Assembly (NCBI GenBank): GCA_009667805.1
Contig: CM019064.1
Coordinates: 274,765,662 to 274,829,661 of the forward strand
DNA: 64,000 nt
From: Leptobrachium leishanense
Taxonomy: Eukaryota; Chordata; Amphibia; Anura; Megophryidae
Direction of reading: 5' to 3'
Part shown: positions 11,405-23,225 of the stretch, piece by piece
Numbering within the stretch: the first letter of the stretch is position 1
How the letters are laid out: every line of letters begins with the position of its first letter
Program-made: the position numbers and the translations under genes
Notes under the pieces: generated by a model
The model's input: the letters and a program-made list of their open reading frames with translations, nothing else
Told to the model about the DNA's origin: nothing
Database searches by the model: none

Positions 11405-12441
11405 AGAAACTAATGACCCTGCCCTTGGGACAGTCTAGCAAGGACATCACTTATCCAAGAGCTCTGGCATCGACCTGTGTCGAAATATTCCATCTGGAAT
11501 TCTGCAAGCACCTCCTCCAAGTCCATCGGAGCACCTCTAACAATGCTTGCCGGGCAGAGCTGGGCAGACTCCCCTTACTTCTGGCAGTACAGAAGAGGGT
11601 GCTAGCATACTGGGACCATCTAAACATCAGCAGCCTCAACTCATACCACCATAAAGCCCTACTGGCCAACAAGGACCATCCAAAACCATGTGGGCTGCAA
11701 CAACTCATATCCACCCTGATCATCCAAAGCCCCCATGAAGGCAACCTGACAAAATATCAAATAAAGGCCCTAATTAACGATTCCAGGGAAAACTATATCA
11801 GAGAATGGAGACATGATATAGCAAACTCCAAGAAACTCACCATTTACCAATCCTTACAGAGGGAATACAAACTGGCCCCATACCTGGAGGTACTACAAGA
11901 CCCCAAGGACAGACAGATCCTGAGCCGGTACAGACTAAGCGCCCACAGCCTGGAAATTGAATCAGGGCGGCATAGACAGACCTACAAGTCCAGGGAGAAT
12001 AGACTGTGCCAGCATTGTGACCAGGAGGCCCTGGAAGATGAGGTCCACTTCCTCCTACAGTGCCCCAAGTACTCAGCACTGAGGGAAACTCACTTCCAAA
12101 GACTCTCCGCTCTCATCCCGGACTTCACCTCTATAGAAGAGACGAGGAAACTCCACATCATACTGGGAGAAGAGGAGCCTGCGGTGAAAATATCTGCCCA
12201 ATACGTCGCAGAATGTCACAGACTGAGAGGAACATGAGAGATCCTGGACTTATAAATCCCCAACACGGACTCGCCCCCATCCCCCTTCACATTATCCCTT
12301 ACCCCTGATAATGTCCATGGACTTGCCCATTCCCCCGCATATATATGTCCCACTACCCCCCTCCTCCCCATATGCTTTGGCAATGCTAAAATGTATTTGG
12401 TCCTGCCAATAAAGCTTATTTTGATTTGATTTGATTTGATT
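11405..12441 (+). pseudogene. 5'-truncated LINE: ORF2 C-terminal part
   Basis: An open frame of at least 274 codons (11413-12237) resembles the C-terminal third of a non-LTR retrotransposon ORF2, after the reverse transcriptase. Residues 199-202 are CQHC, followed by EVHFLLQC near 213-220. This is the C-x2-C...H-x4-C zinc knuckle found at LINE C-termini. Upstream stretches (LGRLPLLLAVQKRVLAYW; YRLSAHSLEIESGRH) are familiar from vertebrate and invertebrate LINE proteins. The 3' UTR carries AATAAA and ends in four to five GATTT units (12419-12441), a short-repeat tail typical of LINEs. The clade is not assigned. The start codon is simply the first ATG after truncation. Its 5' end lies close to that of the minus-strand LINE on its left. 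Confidence 0.75.
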
Positions 12442-12679
12442 TGTGTGCTTACAATCTAAAGGTCATAAAACGATATTAGATAAATGAAGGGAAAGTGTAG
12501 ATTAGATGGTCAGAGAGAGCATGAAAAGGTGGTAAAAACTGTTGAGTTTTTGAAGGCTGTGTAGTTTTTGAAGGTGTTGATAAAGGGAGTATGGAGAAGT
12601 GAAAACACCTGAAAGGAGACCGCATAAAAGTAAGCCAGGGACAGGGTGGATGATGGTTTTTTTTTGGGGGGGGGGGGTT

Positions 12680-12879
12680 TGAGAAATAATTTTGCCAGGA
12701 AGGATACATTGAGATTTCTCTAATTCTCAAGTATGTCCTGGGTGGCGAGAATGTACCGTTTGGTGTCTTGCCCAAGGACACTTATTGGAGAGGTGCTCTT
12801 GCTGGGATCAAACCTGTGTCTCCACACTCTCTCTCCATGGTTATAGAGCAGTGATGTTACCTCTACTCCACCCAGCCTG
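12680..12879 (-). mobile_element. tRNA-like SINE
   Basis: Read on the minus strand it starts GGCTGGGTGGAGTAGAGG, contains a degenerate B box (CAGGTTTGATCCCAG), and ends in CAGGACATACTTGAGAATTA then AATGTATCCTTCCTGGC. The head resembles a tRNA-derived Pol III promoter. The tail equals that of the LINE at 10445. About 200 bp, near full length. Confidence 0.75.
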
Positions 12880-14190
12880 CACTGGTTGCAGTGCAGAGTT
12901 GTTGGATGTCAAATTTTTGGGCCCAATCCATTTTATAATGTGGGAGGGTCACAGGAACAGATAAGGAGCTGGATTATGGAAGCCTAACTGTGCGTAAACC
13001 ATTAGGAAGGAAAGTACAAATTATGTAAATAGAAATCCTGCAAATACACAATTTTTTTCATAATGCAGTGAAAATATACAAAACAATACTGGGTACAATG
13101 CAAGAGTAGATATGAGGCTGTGTCTTGAGTGATGGATTCAGGGAGCTGTAGCTTAATCTACCTTAGCTGTGAACTTTATAATCCTTTACAAAATTGGAAA
13201 CACTTTCCAGGCTGTGAAGTTCACATTCTGGATCATTTCGTGTTGCTGTGACTGCTTCCCAAACTCTTGAATCAACAGGACAAATCTACCATACAAGGAA
13301 AATTCAGCCATTTGTCTCACAACCATCTGAAATAAAATCGTAACTACATTTGATTCAATTTTACCATAATTCTTTCCAGTTCTGCGAATATTATTGGTAG
13401 GGAATGCAGAGAGGCTTTTCAATTGATATGCTTTCACTTAGCTATCCTCCAAATATGGTCCACAATAATTGCCCTTTTAAGGGCACATTTTATGCTTCCT
13501 TATAAAAATGCGTTGTACTTGGCTGTCATCTAACCTCTTCTAGGGTCAGGTGTGTTTTGTTTGCTATGCATAGCTTTTTCCTACATTTTTATTGTCGCTG
13601 AAGAATTTAACAGAAAGAATACACTGTTTAGCATTCGAGTGTGCACCGGAAGTGATTTATTAATTTGAACATTTAAAACAGCTATCCATCCCTATCATGT
13701 ACCAGTTCACTTTCTGTGAGATAGCTCATCAAGCACTGGATATCACATGGGTCACAGATATTATGGAGATCACTGCAATATCTAAATTCTAATGAGATTT
13801 TCCTTGGATCCATCAGCAGGTGCCACCCTAGTCATAATCTGTGGGTGTTGCTTCCCGGAGGGCAATCACGCTAATGCAACTTCTTCTAGTGAATAATTTC
13901 ATACTAATGTTGGGTGGGATCCTTCATCAGTCTGTTGCTTTATACTGTCTGATTGCAGATTGCATAGAGATAATGTACTGCATGTAGGCCATTGTTCACC
14001 TGTCACTGCTACCGGTGTTTGCAGCTAAAAAGTCCACTTGACTTTAAATAGTTAATGTTTGCAAGTGGAGACCCAATCTTTAACAGCTCCTTTGCAAACT
14101 CGATGGACTGTATATAGTATGTGTGAGGGACGGTATCACCCCAAGGTTCGGTGAATGAGCCAGTAGATACGCTTAAAATCACCTCGTTGT
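12880..14190. other. unassigned DNA
   Basis: Nothing recognisable. An 83-codon minus frame at 13186-13437 shows no motif. Confidence 0.5.
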
Positions 14191-14194
14191 GGGT

Positions 14195-14537
14195 CTCCGC
14201 ACATACGACGAACGGCCACACGAAAGTTCGTCTGCGCAACGCAAGTGGCAAACGAACGCATTTTTTCGAGAACGTCAAACCGCTACTACTGACGTACAGA
14301 GTGCGCTGCGGCCGCATAGCGGCATGTTTGCGTGATTGGGAGACGTCAGACGCTGCACACGTCCGGCCAACATAACGTCCAGACACAAAAAGGGTTTTAT
14401 TGATGATCCGTACAAAATCACGGACGACAATGCGCATCGTATGACCGCTATCGCGTATTCCGTGAAAAAATACGTTCATTCGTTCGAAAGCACTTTTTCA
14501 CGGACAACGTGAAAAATGCGTTCGTCTGACCCTAGCC
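14195..14537. mobile_element. PIF/Harbinger-like MITE, copy 3, left end lost
   Basis: Homologous to 33406-33815 from about ACGACGAACGGCCACACG rightwards. The right end (TGCGTTCGTCTGACCCTAGCC, 14517-14537) is followed by TAA. The left TIR is absent, so the element is truncated or recombined. Confidence 0.7.
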
Positions 14538-15286
14538 TAAAAACCCCACCAAATGTAAAATAACATGTAATAATAATAACAAAATAGACAGTGCTGACAG
14601 GGAACTCCACACTTCCACCATACCTCCCCCAAACCAAGCCAACTAAAACTCCACTCCCATCTCCCATACACCTGATCCACCAAATACCACCTTAAATCAA
14701 GGAACCATACCCCAGCACTGCCTACAAGCCCCCGCTGTGACAAAGGGTAAAAATAAAACCCTAGAACCCACCCCAAAACCCCCCTATAACCAAAATAAAG
14801 GGAGGGAGGGTGGGGATTTCCTTACAAGTCTACCTCAGGAGAAAAAGGCACGCAGAGCCACAGAGCACACGCCTTATATATCTTCCTGTAACCCCGCCCC
14901 TGCGATTCCCGCTCTAACTCCTCACACGCTAAGCCCCTGCTCAACAAAAAATCCTCCTTGCTGCCTGGCATCAGGGGCAACTTAAGGGCCCTACGCCTGA
15001 GTTGCTTCAGGCCTTCATTATACATTTATCAAACCATGATTTATTTTTACCCCTTTTAGATCTTAAGTTCTATGCATGGTGCGTTCACATAATGTAGTTA
15101 TTATGATACGGTTTATTAAGCTCACTGCAGCTCTGGTTAAAATCTCGGTAGAATCTACTGTAGCTTTCATCATTTGCAGTTAATTTATGGCCACCAAACA
15201 GCAAGGTATAGATAACCGTATGCATAGCATTATTTAATTTGCGTTAAATGATTAGTGTGTCGGGTACATTGAGAAGGATTTGTTTT
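14538..15286. other. unassigned, C-rich between 14580 and 14990
   Basis: The plus strand is unusually A/C-rich (CCACACTTCCACCATACCTC and similar). This looks like a fragment of an unclassified repeat. No coding motif is seen. Confidence 0.3.
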
Positions 15287-15473
15287 TGAGAAAGTATTTT
15301 ACGAGGGAGGATGCATTGAGATTTCTCTCGTTTTCAAGTATGTCCTGGGTGGCGAGTATGTACCGTTAGGTGTCTTGCCCAAGAACACTTACTGGAGAGG
15401 TGCTCTGGCCGGGTTCGAACCTGTGTTTCCACAGTTATAGAGCAGTGATGCTACCTCTACTCCATTCAGCCGG
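15287..15473 (-). mobile_element. tRNA-like SINE with good B box
   Basis: The minus strand reads GGCTGAATGGAGTAGAGG, then ACAGGTTCGAACCCGGCC. The GGTTCGAACC matches the Pol III B-box consensus. It ends in the shared tail (AATGCATCCTCCCTCGTAAA). About 187 bp. Confidence 0.8.
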
Positions 15474-16715
15474 ATTGGATAAAGCCATAGAAGCTTTCTG
15501 ACAGAGCATGGCACAGAAACCTTGCTAATTGGATTATCAGATGTGCTTTGTGGGATATTGGTTTCAGACATGTCTGATCTTACAGTTTAATTCTTAAAAT
15601 GTAATAGCACACAAGAATAGTAAACTGCAGATCGGGTGGTTTACATCTGTGTCAGAGCTTTGTCTTTATTTAGCTCCTTTTTTTTTCACTTCTGTAAACT
15701 CCTTTAACTCTTTTGTTCTGACAGCGGCATGTTCTAAATTGTATTTTTAATCCCGAATGCATATTTTCATGTGGAGGTTCGGCAGATGTAACATCTGAGA
15801 TTTTTTTTTATTTTTAAAGTAAATATACCCAGAGTTTATTTTGATTGGCTGTGGTTACGAAGGAATTTTTGGATCGTTGCCATGAAGGGAGGCCTACAAC
15901 TGATGGATCTGTGTGATTTTATTTGCCCTCTGTTAACACTTTGTGCTAGAATTCATGGTATAGCAAACAGACCAACAAGGAGAAAAACAACATAAAAATT
16001 CTCAGTGGTTTCTGCTATCAAGTGCTGTAATAAATGTATTAATTCTATAAAACCGGAAGAGGATCCCCCCTATTGCATACAATTCCAATTCAGAAATACA
16101 GTCCTCGTTGTGAACATCTGTGTCTTTGATTTATTAACGAATGTCCAATACTGGTACCTGGGAAAGGATAGCGAATTTCAATAACCTGTTTTATTTATTT
16201 GCTTAATTCATTAAAACCAACAAGCAGAGAGATAATGGGGATGTTACGTTCAGAAGGCATCTTGAAAGATTCCCAGAAAAAATAGTGCTGGCAAGTAATT
16301 TGGCATTCACTTTGCTGGAAGTTAAAGCTGGGCATTTCTATCTCATACCGTCCAAAACTACTACCGTATGTATGAGAGTGAGGACAGGGCTGTGCTTAGC
16401 TAGGAAAGATGTGGACGCAACACAATTTGCATCACTGGTTGTTCCCAAAAAAAGGTGGACCTCTACAGAAAAGGGGATTACCAGCTCAGGTGTCAATGGA
16501 TTTGCTCATCCAGAATAGTGCTGAACACATCCAGAAATAACGCAGGCCTCACAGCCTTGCCAAAAAATCAGGACCGCAGCATAATCCCCTCCGTTCTTTA
16601 AGATCCCATTTAGGACAGTTGGGAACATGTTTTGCTGTAGGCCAGATATGGCGAAAGTAGTTTGAAAGATTTTCACAGTGCCCAAAGTCCATATAAATCA
16701 AACTATCGCTCTCCT
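15474..16715. other. unassigned DNA
   Basis: No element ends, arrays or coding motifs recognised. Confidence 0.5.
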
Positions 16716-16718
16716 TTA

Positions 16719-16926
16719 GGCCAGTGTCAGACGAGCGCACAAGGTGCGCCTTGTACTGACGTGGCTTCTGGCGTGGCCGGCCAGACGCTGTTGCTCACGC
16801 ACAAATTGCTCGCGCAACAGCGGCTGTGCTGCATCCGCGAGGTGGCAGACGGGCGTCAGAGCGGAAGGAACTTCCACTCTCACAGACGTTGCTTCCGCTC
16901 TTCAAAACGCTCGTCTGACACTGGCA
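16719..16926. mobile_element. short PIF/Harbinger-like MITE, copy 4
   Basis: A 208-bp element with ends GGCCAGTGTCAGACGAGCG and, inverted, CGCTCGTCTGACACTGGC, flanked by TTA at 16716-16718 and 16927-16929. It shares the GTCAGACGAGCG part of the TIR with the longer copies but has a different interior. Confidence 0.75.
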
Positions 16927-16946
16927 TTATGGAGCTATACAACATA

Positions 16947-18553
16947 CAGTTGTGTTCAAAATTAATCAACCCCCACTGAAATTGAGTGTTTTGGCCAGTT
17001 TGACATTAATTTTGATAATTCAGTCATCTTGCTTACAATTAAATCAAAGAGGCACGTGTAGGTCAGACAAATATAACATAACATTTATAATGAAATAACC
17101 ACAAATGTCTTTTCTGTGCTCACATCATTATCAGTTTTATTCAGCCCCCAAGTGACATTCAATCTTAGTACTTAGTAGAACATCCTTTTACAGTTATAAC
17201 AGCTTTTAAACGTGAGGCATAGCTTGACACAAGTGTCTTGCAGCGATCTACGGGTATCTTCGCCCATTCGTCATGGGCAAAAGCCTCCAGTTCAGTCACA
17301 TTCTTAGGCTTGCGCACTGCAACTGCTTTCTTTAAGTCCCACCAGAGGTTCTCAATCGGATTTAAGTCAGGTAACTGCGATGGCCACTCCAAAATGTTCC
17401 AGCCTTTAATCTGCAACCATGCTCTAGTGGACTTGGAGGTATGCTTGGGATCATTGTCCTGTTGAAAGGTCCAACGTCTCCCAAGCCTCAGGTTTGTGAT
17501 GGACTGCATCACATTGTCATCCAATATCTCCTGGTACTGAAGAGAATTCATGGTACCTTGCACACGCTGAAGCTTCCCTGTACCTGCAGAAGCAAAACAG
17601 CCCCAGAGCATGATTGACCCCCCCCGCCATGCTTCACAGTAGGCAAGGTGTTCTTTTCTTCATAGGCCTTGTTCTTCCTCCTCCAAACATAGCGTTGATA
17701 CATGGGCCCAAACAGTTCTAATTTTGTTTCATCAGTCCACAGAACACTATACCAAAACTTCTGTGGTTTGTCCACATGACTTTTGGCATACTGCAGTCGA
17801 CTCTTCTTATTCTTTGGAGACAGCCTGGGAGTTCTGGCATGGAGGCCTTCATTGCGCAGTGTGCGCCGTATTGTCTGAGCTGAAAGTTCAGTACCCACAT
17901 CTGACAAATCTTTTCTCAGTTCCTCAGCAGTCACACGGGGACTTTTCTCCACTCTACGCTTCCCGTAGCATACAGCAGTCGAAGTCAGCATCTTCTTTCT
18001 GCCACGACCAGGTAGCGTTTCAACAGTGCCCTTTGCCTTGAATTTGCGAATGATGCTTCCTATGGTCTCTCTTGGTATGTTTAACATCTTTGCAATCTTC
18101 TTATAGCCATTGCCCTTCCTGTGAAGAGTAATCACCTCTTCTCTTGTCTTCCTGGACCATTCTCTTGACTTCACCATGTTTGTAACCACACCAGTAAATG
18201 TCTAGAAGGAGCTGAGTATCACAGTCATTTTAAAGCTGCCTAATTGGTGCTTATTATGCTTTATTGCTGCTCCGTGACATCCACAGGTGTTTTCAATACC
18301 TGATTGAAAACACTTGAATGAATCTCTGTTCTTCAGAGTGGTAGTCTTTAAGGGGTTGAATAATTGTGTCAATGAAGAATTCACAAAAGAAACATTTACT
18401 ACTGTATTACAAAACCAATTGATGTCATTTTAGTTGCATATGGTTCTTTAAAAAGTCCTTGTAGGATTTCATTCTGAATACAATTACAAATGTACACTAA
18501 ATTCCCTAAAACCCTTTACAGCATTGGGGGTTGAATAATTTTGAACACAACTG
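16947..18553 (-). mobile_element. complete Tc1-like transposon
   Basis: A 1,607-bp element. Its ends CAGTTGTGTTCAAAATTAAT and, inverted, ATAATTTTGAACACAACTG are flanked by TA on each side, the Tc1/mariner target. It encodes one transposase on the minus strand, interrupted by a single frameshift. Both ends and the target duplication are intact. Of the DNA transposons here, it is the best-preserved coding one. Confidence 0.93.
17165..18189 (-). pseudogene. Tc1-like transposase, one frameshift
   Basis: The N-terminal part (ATG at 18189) has the paired-type helix-turn-helix region (REWSRKTREEVITLHRKG and IPRETIGSIIRKFK) and a GRGRKK AT-hook-like link at about residue 60. It then has the first catalytic Asp in WTDETKLELF near residue 151. 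The frame is lost in KHGGGG at about 17617-17625, where the plus strand has a run of eight C. The C-terminal part (17611-17165) carries the second Asp (QQDNDPKHTS) and the Glu (PDLNPIENLWW), with 34 residues between them: the DD34E arrangement of Tc1. Total length, about 340 codons, is normal for the family. The protein would act in the nucleus, binding the TIRs and cutting at TA. The homopolymer slip makes this copy non-functional as it stands. Confidence 0.9.
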
Positions 18554-18555
18554 TA

Positions 18556-19095
18556 TGTATGATTATAGCTACTGACACACCTTTTTGAGATGTTTTCTTC
18601 TGGAAAATGTATGGATAGGTTATCTATTTTGAATGTGCATTGGCATAAATTCGTTCTGGATGTGTCTAGACTGTAAGGCTATATCTCAGGTTGTTTAACG
18701 GAAATCTGTAATAGGACTCTATACACTTTACAAGGACAGGCATAAGCAAACATGGCTTCTGTTTGTGCTAAAGTCAATTTATAAGTGTTAAGTGCTGTCT
18801 GAAAGTTATAGCCATTTTTAAATGCTAGCCTGGGAATGTTGTTTTAATTACAGATAAAACACAATCAATGAGAACTATGCTGTAACGGAGTTTTAATTTT
18901 TAAATAACGAGACGGTTCGATTAAATGCTTTATAGGTTTAAGTAAGGTGAATAGTTCTAGTAATTATCTGCGTGATTCAGTAAATTTTTACTGCACACGA
19001 TATTCATCCATGTAAGAAAGAGCTAATTTGTAAAACATAACTGGATTGTTTTACAGACGTATGAGGGATGTTTTGCAGATCACTGGTATGTCATT
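18556..19095. other. unassigned DNA
   Basis: Nothing recognisable between the Tc1 element and the L1 target site. Confidence 0.5.
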
Positions 19096-21385
19096 AGAAA
19101 TTATGAATTGGGCTCTCTTCCACCCCATCGGACCTCTATGATCTGAATTATCTCCCTCTCCTAGGTACGATACGGGCAGACATGGCAGTCTGGACCACGA
19201 AATTCATTTCCTGGCTAGGGAGAGTCGCGGTATTCAAGATGAATATCCTACCACGGCTGCTCTACCTATTTCAGGCTGCCCCGGTGGCGATACCGAGCTC
19301 CTTTTTTGCTGCCCTTAAGGCGGAAATGTTTAAATTTGTATGGGCAGGTCGGAAACCTAGGATCCGTCTCTCGGTACTATGTAGGCCTAAGATGGCAGGT
19401 GGTCTTGCGCTCCCAGATCTTGTAACCTATTATAGGGCGGCCCAGCTTAACAGGTTGGTGGACTGGTCCTCAGAGGGGAGAGGAGATGGCTGGCTGGATA
19501 TGGAGGGGGCAGATGTGGCGGTACCGCTGTGGGTGTTGTCTTGGCTTCCCCCGCGAGCGGTGCCAAAGAAGGCCCGCACTCACCCCTTGATAGGTACCAC
19601 CCTGCGATTGTGGGATCGCTTAAAGTTTTCATACGCCCTGTCTTCTAGCCCTTCGCCTTTACTACCACTGACCTCCAATCCCCTTTTCCGCCCCGGTGTC
19701 CGGAGAACTCTGCAACATCATCTTGTGGAGGGGGATCGGCTTTTGGCCCTTCACGTAGCAACAGTACCAACGATACATGCCCTGACCTCTCGCCCAGACC
19801 TTCCTCCGCTGACGCTGCTGGATAGGTTTAACTTCATGCAAATTCGACACTTCTTGGGCTCTCTCCCTGGAGGGCATAATCTGGCACGTGCACTCTCCCC
19901 CTTTGTGTGCTTTTGCTCCCTTCAGCGTCCTTTGGAACACGGGATCTCCACCCTTTATGCAATGCTCCAGTCCAGAGACTCGGAGCTACCTTTGTTCATG
20001 GGTCGTTGGGAAACTGAATTGAACCGGTCTCTATCAGACTCCGAGTGGGGAACGATTCTGTTCTTGACCCATCATGGCACGCAGGCAGTCAGATACCATG
20101 AATCGTCTTACAAGATACTAACCCGCTGGTACTGCACCCCACTTTGACTATTCCAATGTGTGGGGACAGCGGACCCCAGTTGTTGGAGATGTGGCACAGA
20201 GCTGGGTTCCTATCTCCACATTTGGTGGACCTGCTCCCCTCTGCAGACATACTGGAGGTGGATCAGAGACGCGATCAGGGACATGACAGATATTACATTG
20301 GACCTTAAGCCTCAGGTCTTCTTGTTGCTGCTCACGGGCCAGCCGACGACCTCCTTTCGGAAGTCAGTGGCGTTTCGCCTTTTGTTAGCAGCACGTTACC
20401 TGGTCCCACGACACTGGAGACAAAAAACGGTTCCCTCACTCAGGGAATGGGTGACTCAGGTAGACGAGATATACCGCGTTGAGGAACGTATTGCTTCCCG
20501 CGATGATGATCTCCCTGATTTTTATCTCACCTGGTTCTACTGGACACAATACACTACCTCGACCTCCCTACGTCGCCGACTGGATCTTGAACTGCCAGGG
20601 AGGGGGAGTGGAGACGATGGAGGACAGGCGCCTCCCTAGGAGAGCTCCCGTGACTTGGGTAGCCTGGTGTCTCTGCTGGGAGTGGGTCTCCTTGGGCTGT
20701 GCTGCATGCTGGAGCGCGGATTTGGGATCTTTAGTAACGGACCACGCTATCTCCTGCCCCACACCTTGGGTTGATAGGGGGCTCTTACAACGACGACCGC
20801 TGTAAATGTTTTTGTCTTTGTGTTATATATGTCCCTTTCACTTCCACCTCCCCTTCTCCCTTTCACCCTCAGGACGGGTGGGGTTTTTTTTTTTTTTTTT
20901 CTCTCTTCTCTCTTCTTTTCTCTCTCTTTCCCCTCTTCTCTCTCTGTTTCTCCCCTCACACCCTCCCCCTTTTCCTCTCTTATCTCACCCCTCGCTTAGC
21001 CTGATCTTTTCTTTTCTGTTCTGATATCTCTCACCATTTTTGGCTCACGACTTGGGTATTATATCTGATTTTCCTACCCAGATCACTAGCCTCCCCACTG
21101 GTTCCATGCTGTCCTTTGCACTTTCACTACCCCATCGTGACGCGCATGTAGACCGCACAGATGGATGGAACTCGTTTGGGACTCTTCCCAGGACGCACTA
21201 CAGTATGATAATGAATGACAATTGCTTAAGTGCTACCTTTACCTGGTGACCCTGTTTTATACAAATGTCATGTACCTTGTCATGCAATCTGATGTTTGCG
21301 GTATTACCATATTGTTTTCTGTCATACCTGTCTTATTCTCTTCAATAAAAATCTTGAATACAAAAAAAAAAGAAATTATGAATTG
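19096..21385 (+). mobile_element. 5'-truncated L1-type LINE with target duplication
   Basis: The 15-bp direct repeat AGAAATTATGAATTG occurs at 19096-19110 and 21371-21385, bounding an insert of about 2.26 kb. The insert starts inside ORF2 (19111) and ends with AATAAAAATCTTGAATAC and a short A run. Truncation, poly-A and a 15-bp duplication are the marks of target-primed reverse transcription. The 3' UTR (20640-21350) includes a T/C-rich tract at 20880-21020. The perfect duplication suggests a fairly recent insertion. Confidence 0.93.
19111..20639 (+). pseudogene. L1 ORF2 C-terminal region
   Basis: The frame is open from the truncation point and includes 19182-20147. It encodes the end of the L1/Tx1-type reverse transcriptase region: FISWLGRVAVFKMNILPRL and PKMAGGLALPDLVTYYRAAQ. 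One frameshift at about 20145-20160 moves to the next frame (to 20639). That frame has the L1 C-terminal zinc motif CWRCG...HIWWTC near 20180-20240. The EN domain and the YADD region are missing because of 5' truncation, so the copy is dead. Confidence 0.88.
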
Positions 21386-21746
21386 TTCGAACGTGTCACC
21401 ATTTCTCAGCGCGCACCTAATTTTCATTTTTCTTAGAATGCACACCTATTTATCTTTTTCATGCTATGATATACAATATGAAGAACATAGAGGTCTACTG
21501 TCTAGATGTGCTTCCAATTTCAGTGTAGAACTGGGCTTAAAGGGACACCGCCACTTACATAAGCTGTAACTCGATTACTTGTGCATTACAAACAAAACCA
21601 CATAATAAAGCACATGCTGCTGTTTTTTTTTTTCTTTGTTTGAAATAATTGCATGTAAAATGGAAAAATAAATTTAGTTTTTTTAATCTTCTGTTTCCAT
21701 TTGGTGGATTATTCCCATGATGCAACATTTATTTATTTATAAAGTA
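21386..21746. other. short unassigned stretch ending in a LINE/SINE tail
   Basis: Mostly AT-rich. The last part, ATTTATTTATTTATAAAGTA (about 21727-21746), is the outer end of a minus-strand LINE/SINE tail. It continues at 25796 as TTTTACCAGGAAGGATACAT, interrupted by the Helitron. Confidence 0.75.
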
Positions 21747-21779
21747 CTAGTTGTAAAGCCTGCCCAGAGGGCAGTCTAT

Positions 21780-23225
21780 TGTGGATATACTGCCCCTGCT
21801 CATGTATACTGCCCCAGCTCGTGGATACTGCCCCAGCTCGTGGATATTGCCCCAGCACGTGGATACTGCCCCAGCACGTGGATATTGCCCCAGCACGTGG
21901 ATATTGCCCCAGCACGTGGATACTGCCCCAGCACGTGGATACTGCCCCAGAACGTGGATACTGCACCAGCACGTGGATATTGCCGCAGCACGTGGATATT
22001 GCCCCAGCACGTGGATATTGCCGCAGCACGTGGATACTGCCCCAGCTCGTGGATACTGCCCTAGCACGTGGATATTGCCCCAGCTCGTGGATACTGCCCC
22101 AGCTCGTGGATACTGCCCTAGCACGTGGATATTGCCCCAGCACGTGGATGGATACTGCCCCAGCACGTGGATATTGCCCCAGCTCGTGGATATTGCCCCA
22201 GCACGTGGATACTGCCCCAGCACGTGGATATTGACCCAGCACGTGGATATTGCCCCAGCACGTGGATATTGCCCCAGCACGTGGATACTGCCCCAGCACG
22301 TGGATACTGCCCCAGCACGTGGATATTGCCCCAGCTCGTGGATACTGCCCCAGCACGTGGATACTGCCCCAGCACATGGATATTGCCCCAGCACGTGGAT
22401 TGATACTGCCCCAGCACGTGGATACTGCCCCAGCACGTGGATACTGCCCCAGCACGTGGATGGATACTGCCCCAGCACGTGGATACTGCCCCAGCTCGTG
22501 GATACTGCCCAAGCTCGTGGATACTGCCCCAGCATGTGGATACTGCCCCAGAACGTGGATACTGCCCCAGCACGTGGATACTGCCCCAGCACGTGGATAT
22601 TGCCCCAGCACGTGGATATTGCCGCAGCACGTGGATACTGCCCCAGCTCGTGGATACTGCCCTAGCACGTGGATATTGCCCCAGCACGTGGATATTGCCC
22701 CAGCTCGTGGATACTGCCCCAGCTCGTGGATACTGCCCTAGCACGTGGATATTGCCCCAGCACGTGGATGGATACTGCCCCAGCACGTGGATATTGCCCC
22801 AGCTCGTGGATATTGCCCCAGCACGTGGATACTGCCCCAGCACGTGGATATTGACCCAGCACGTGGATATTGACCCAGCACGTGGATATTGCCCCAGCAC
22901 GTGGATACTGCCCCAGCACGTGGATACTGCCCCAGCACGTGGATACTGCCCCAGCACGTGGATATTGCCCCAGCACGTGGATACTGCCCCAGCACGTGGA
23001 TACTGCCCCAGCACGTGGATGGATACTGCCCCAGCACGTGGATACTGCCCCAGCTCGTGGATACTGCCCAAGCTCGTGGATACTGCCCAAGCACGTGGAT
23101 ATTGGCCCAGCTCGTGGATATGGCCCCCCCGCTCGTGGATATGGCCCCCCCCACTCGTGGATATGGCCCCCCCCGCTCGTGGATATGGCCCCCCCGCTCG
23201 TGGATATGGCCCCCCCGCTCGTGGA
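21780..23225. repeat. 19-bp minisatellite, CACGTG-rich
   Basis: About 75 copies of GTGGATAYTGCCCCAGCWC, mostly joined as AGCACGTGGAT, so the E-box CACGTG recurs dozens of times. Insertions of GGAT (22147, 22453, 22767, 23018) and GACCC variants mark a higher-order block of about 620 bp that is duplicated (near 22040-22260 and 22650-22870). Long frames on both strands are repeat artefacts. Confidence 0.97.

Noticed and set aside
15380..15475. A genuine tRNA gene suggested by GGTTCGAACC
   Set aside because: The B box is good but no cloverleaf with paired acceptor and anticodon stems can be drawn, and the same unit recurs with a LINE tail, so it is a SINE.
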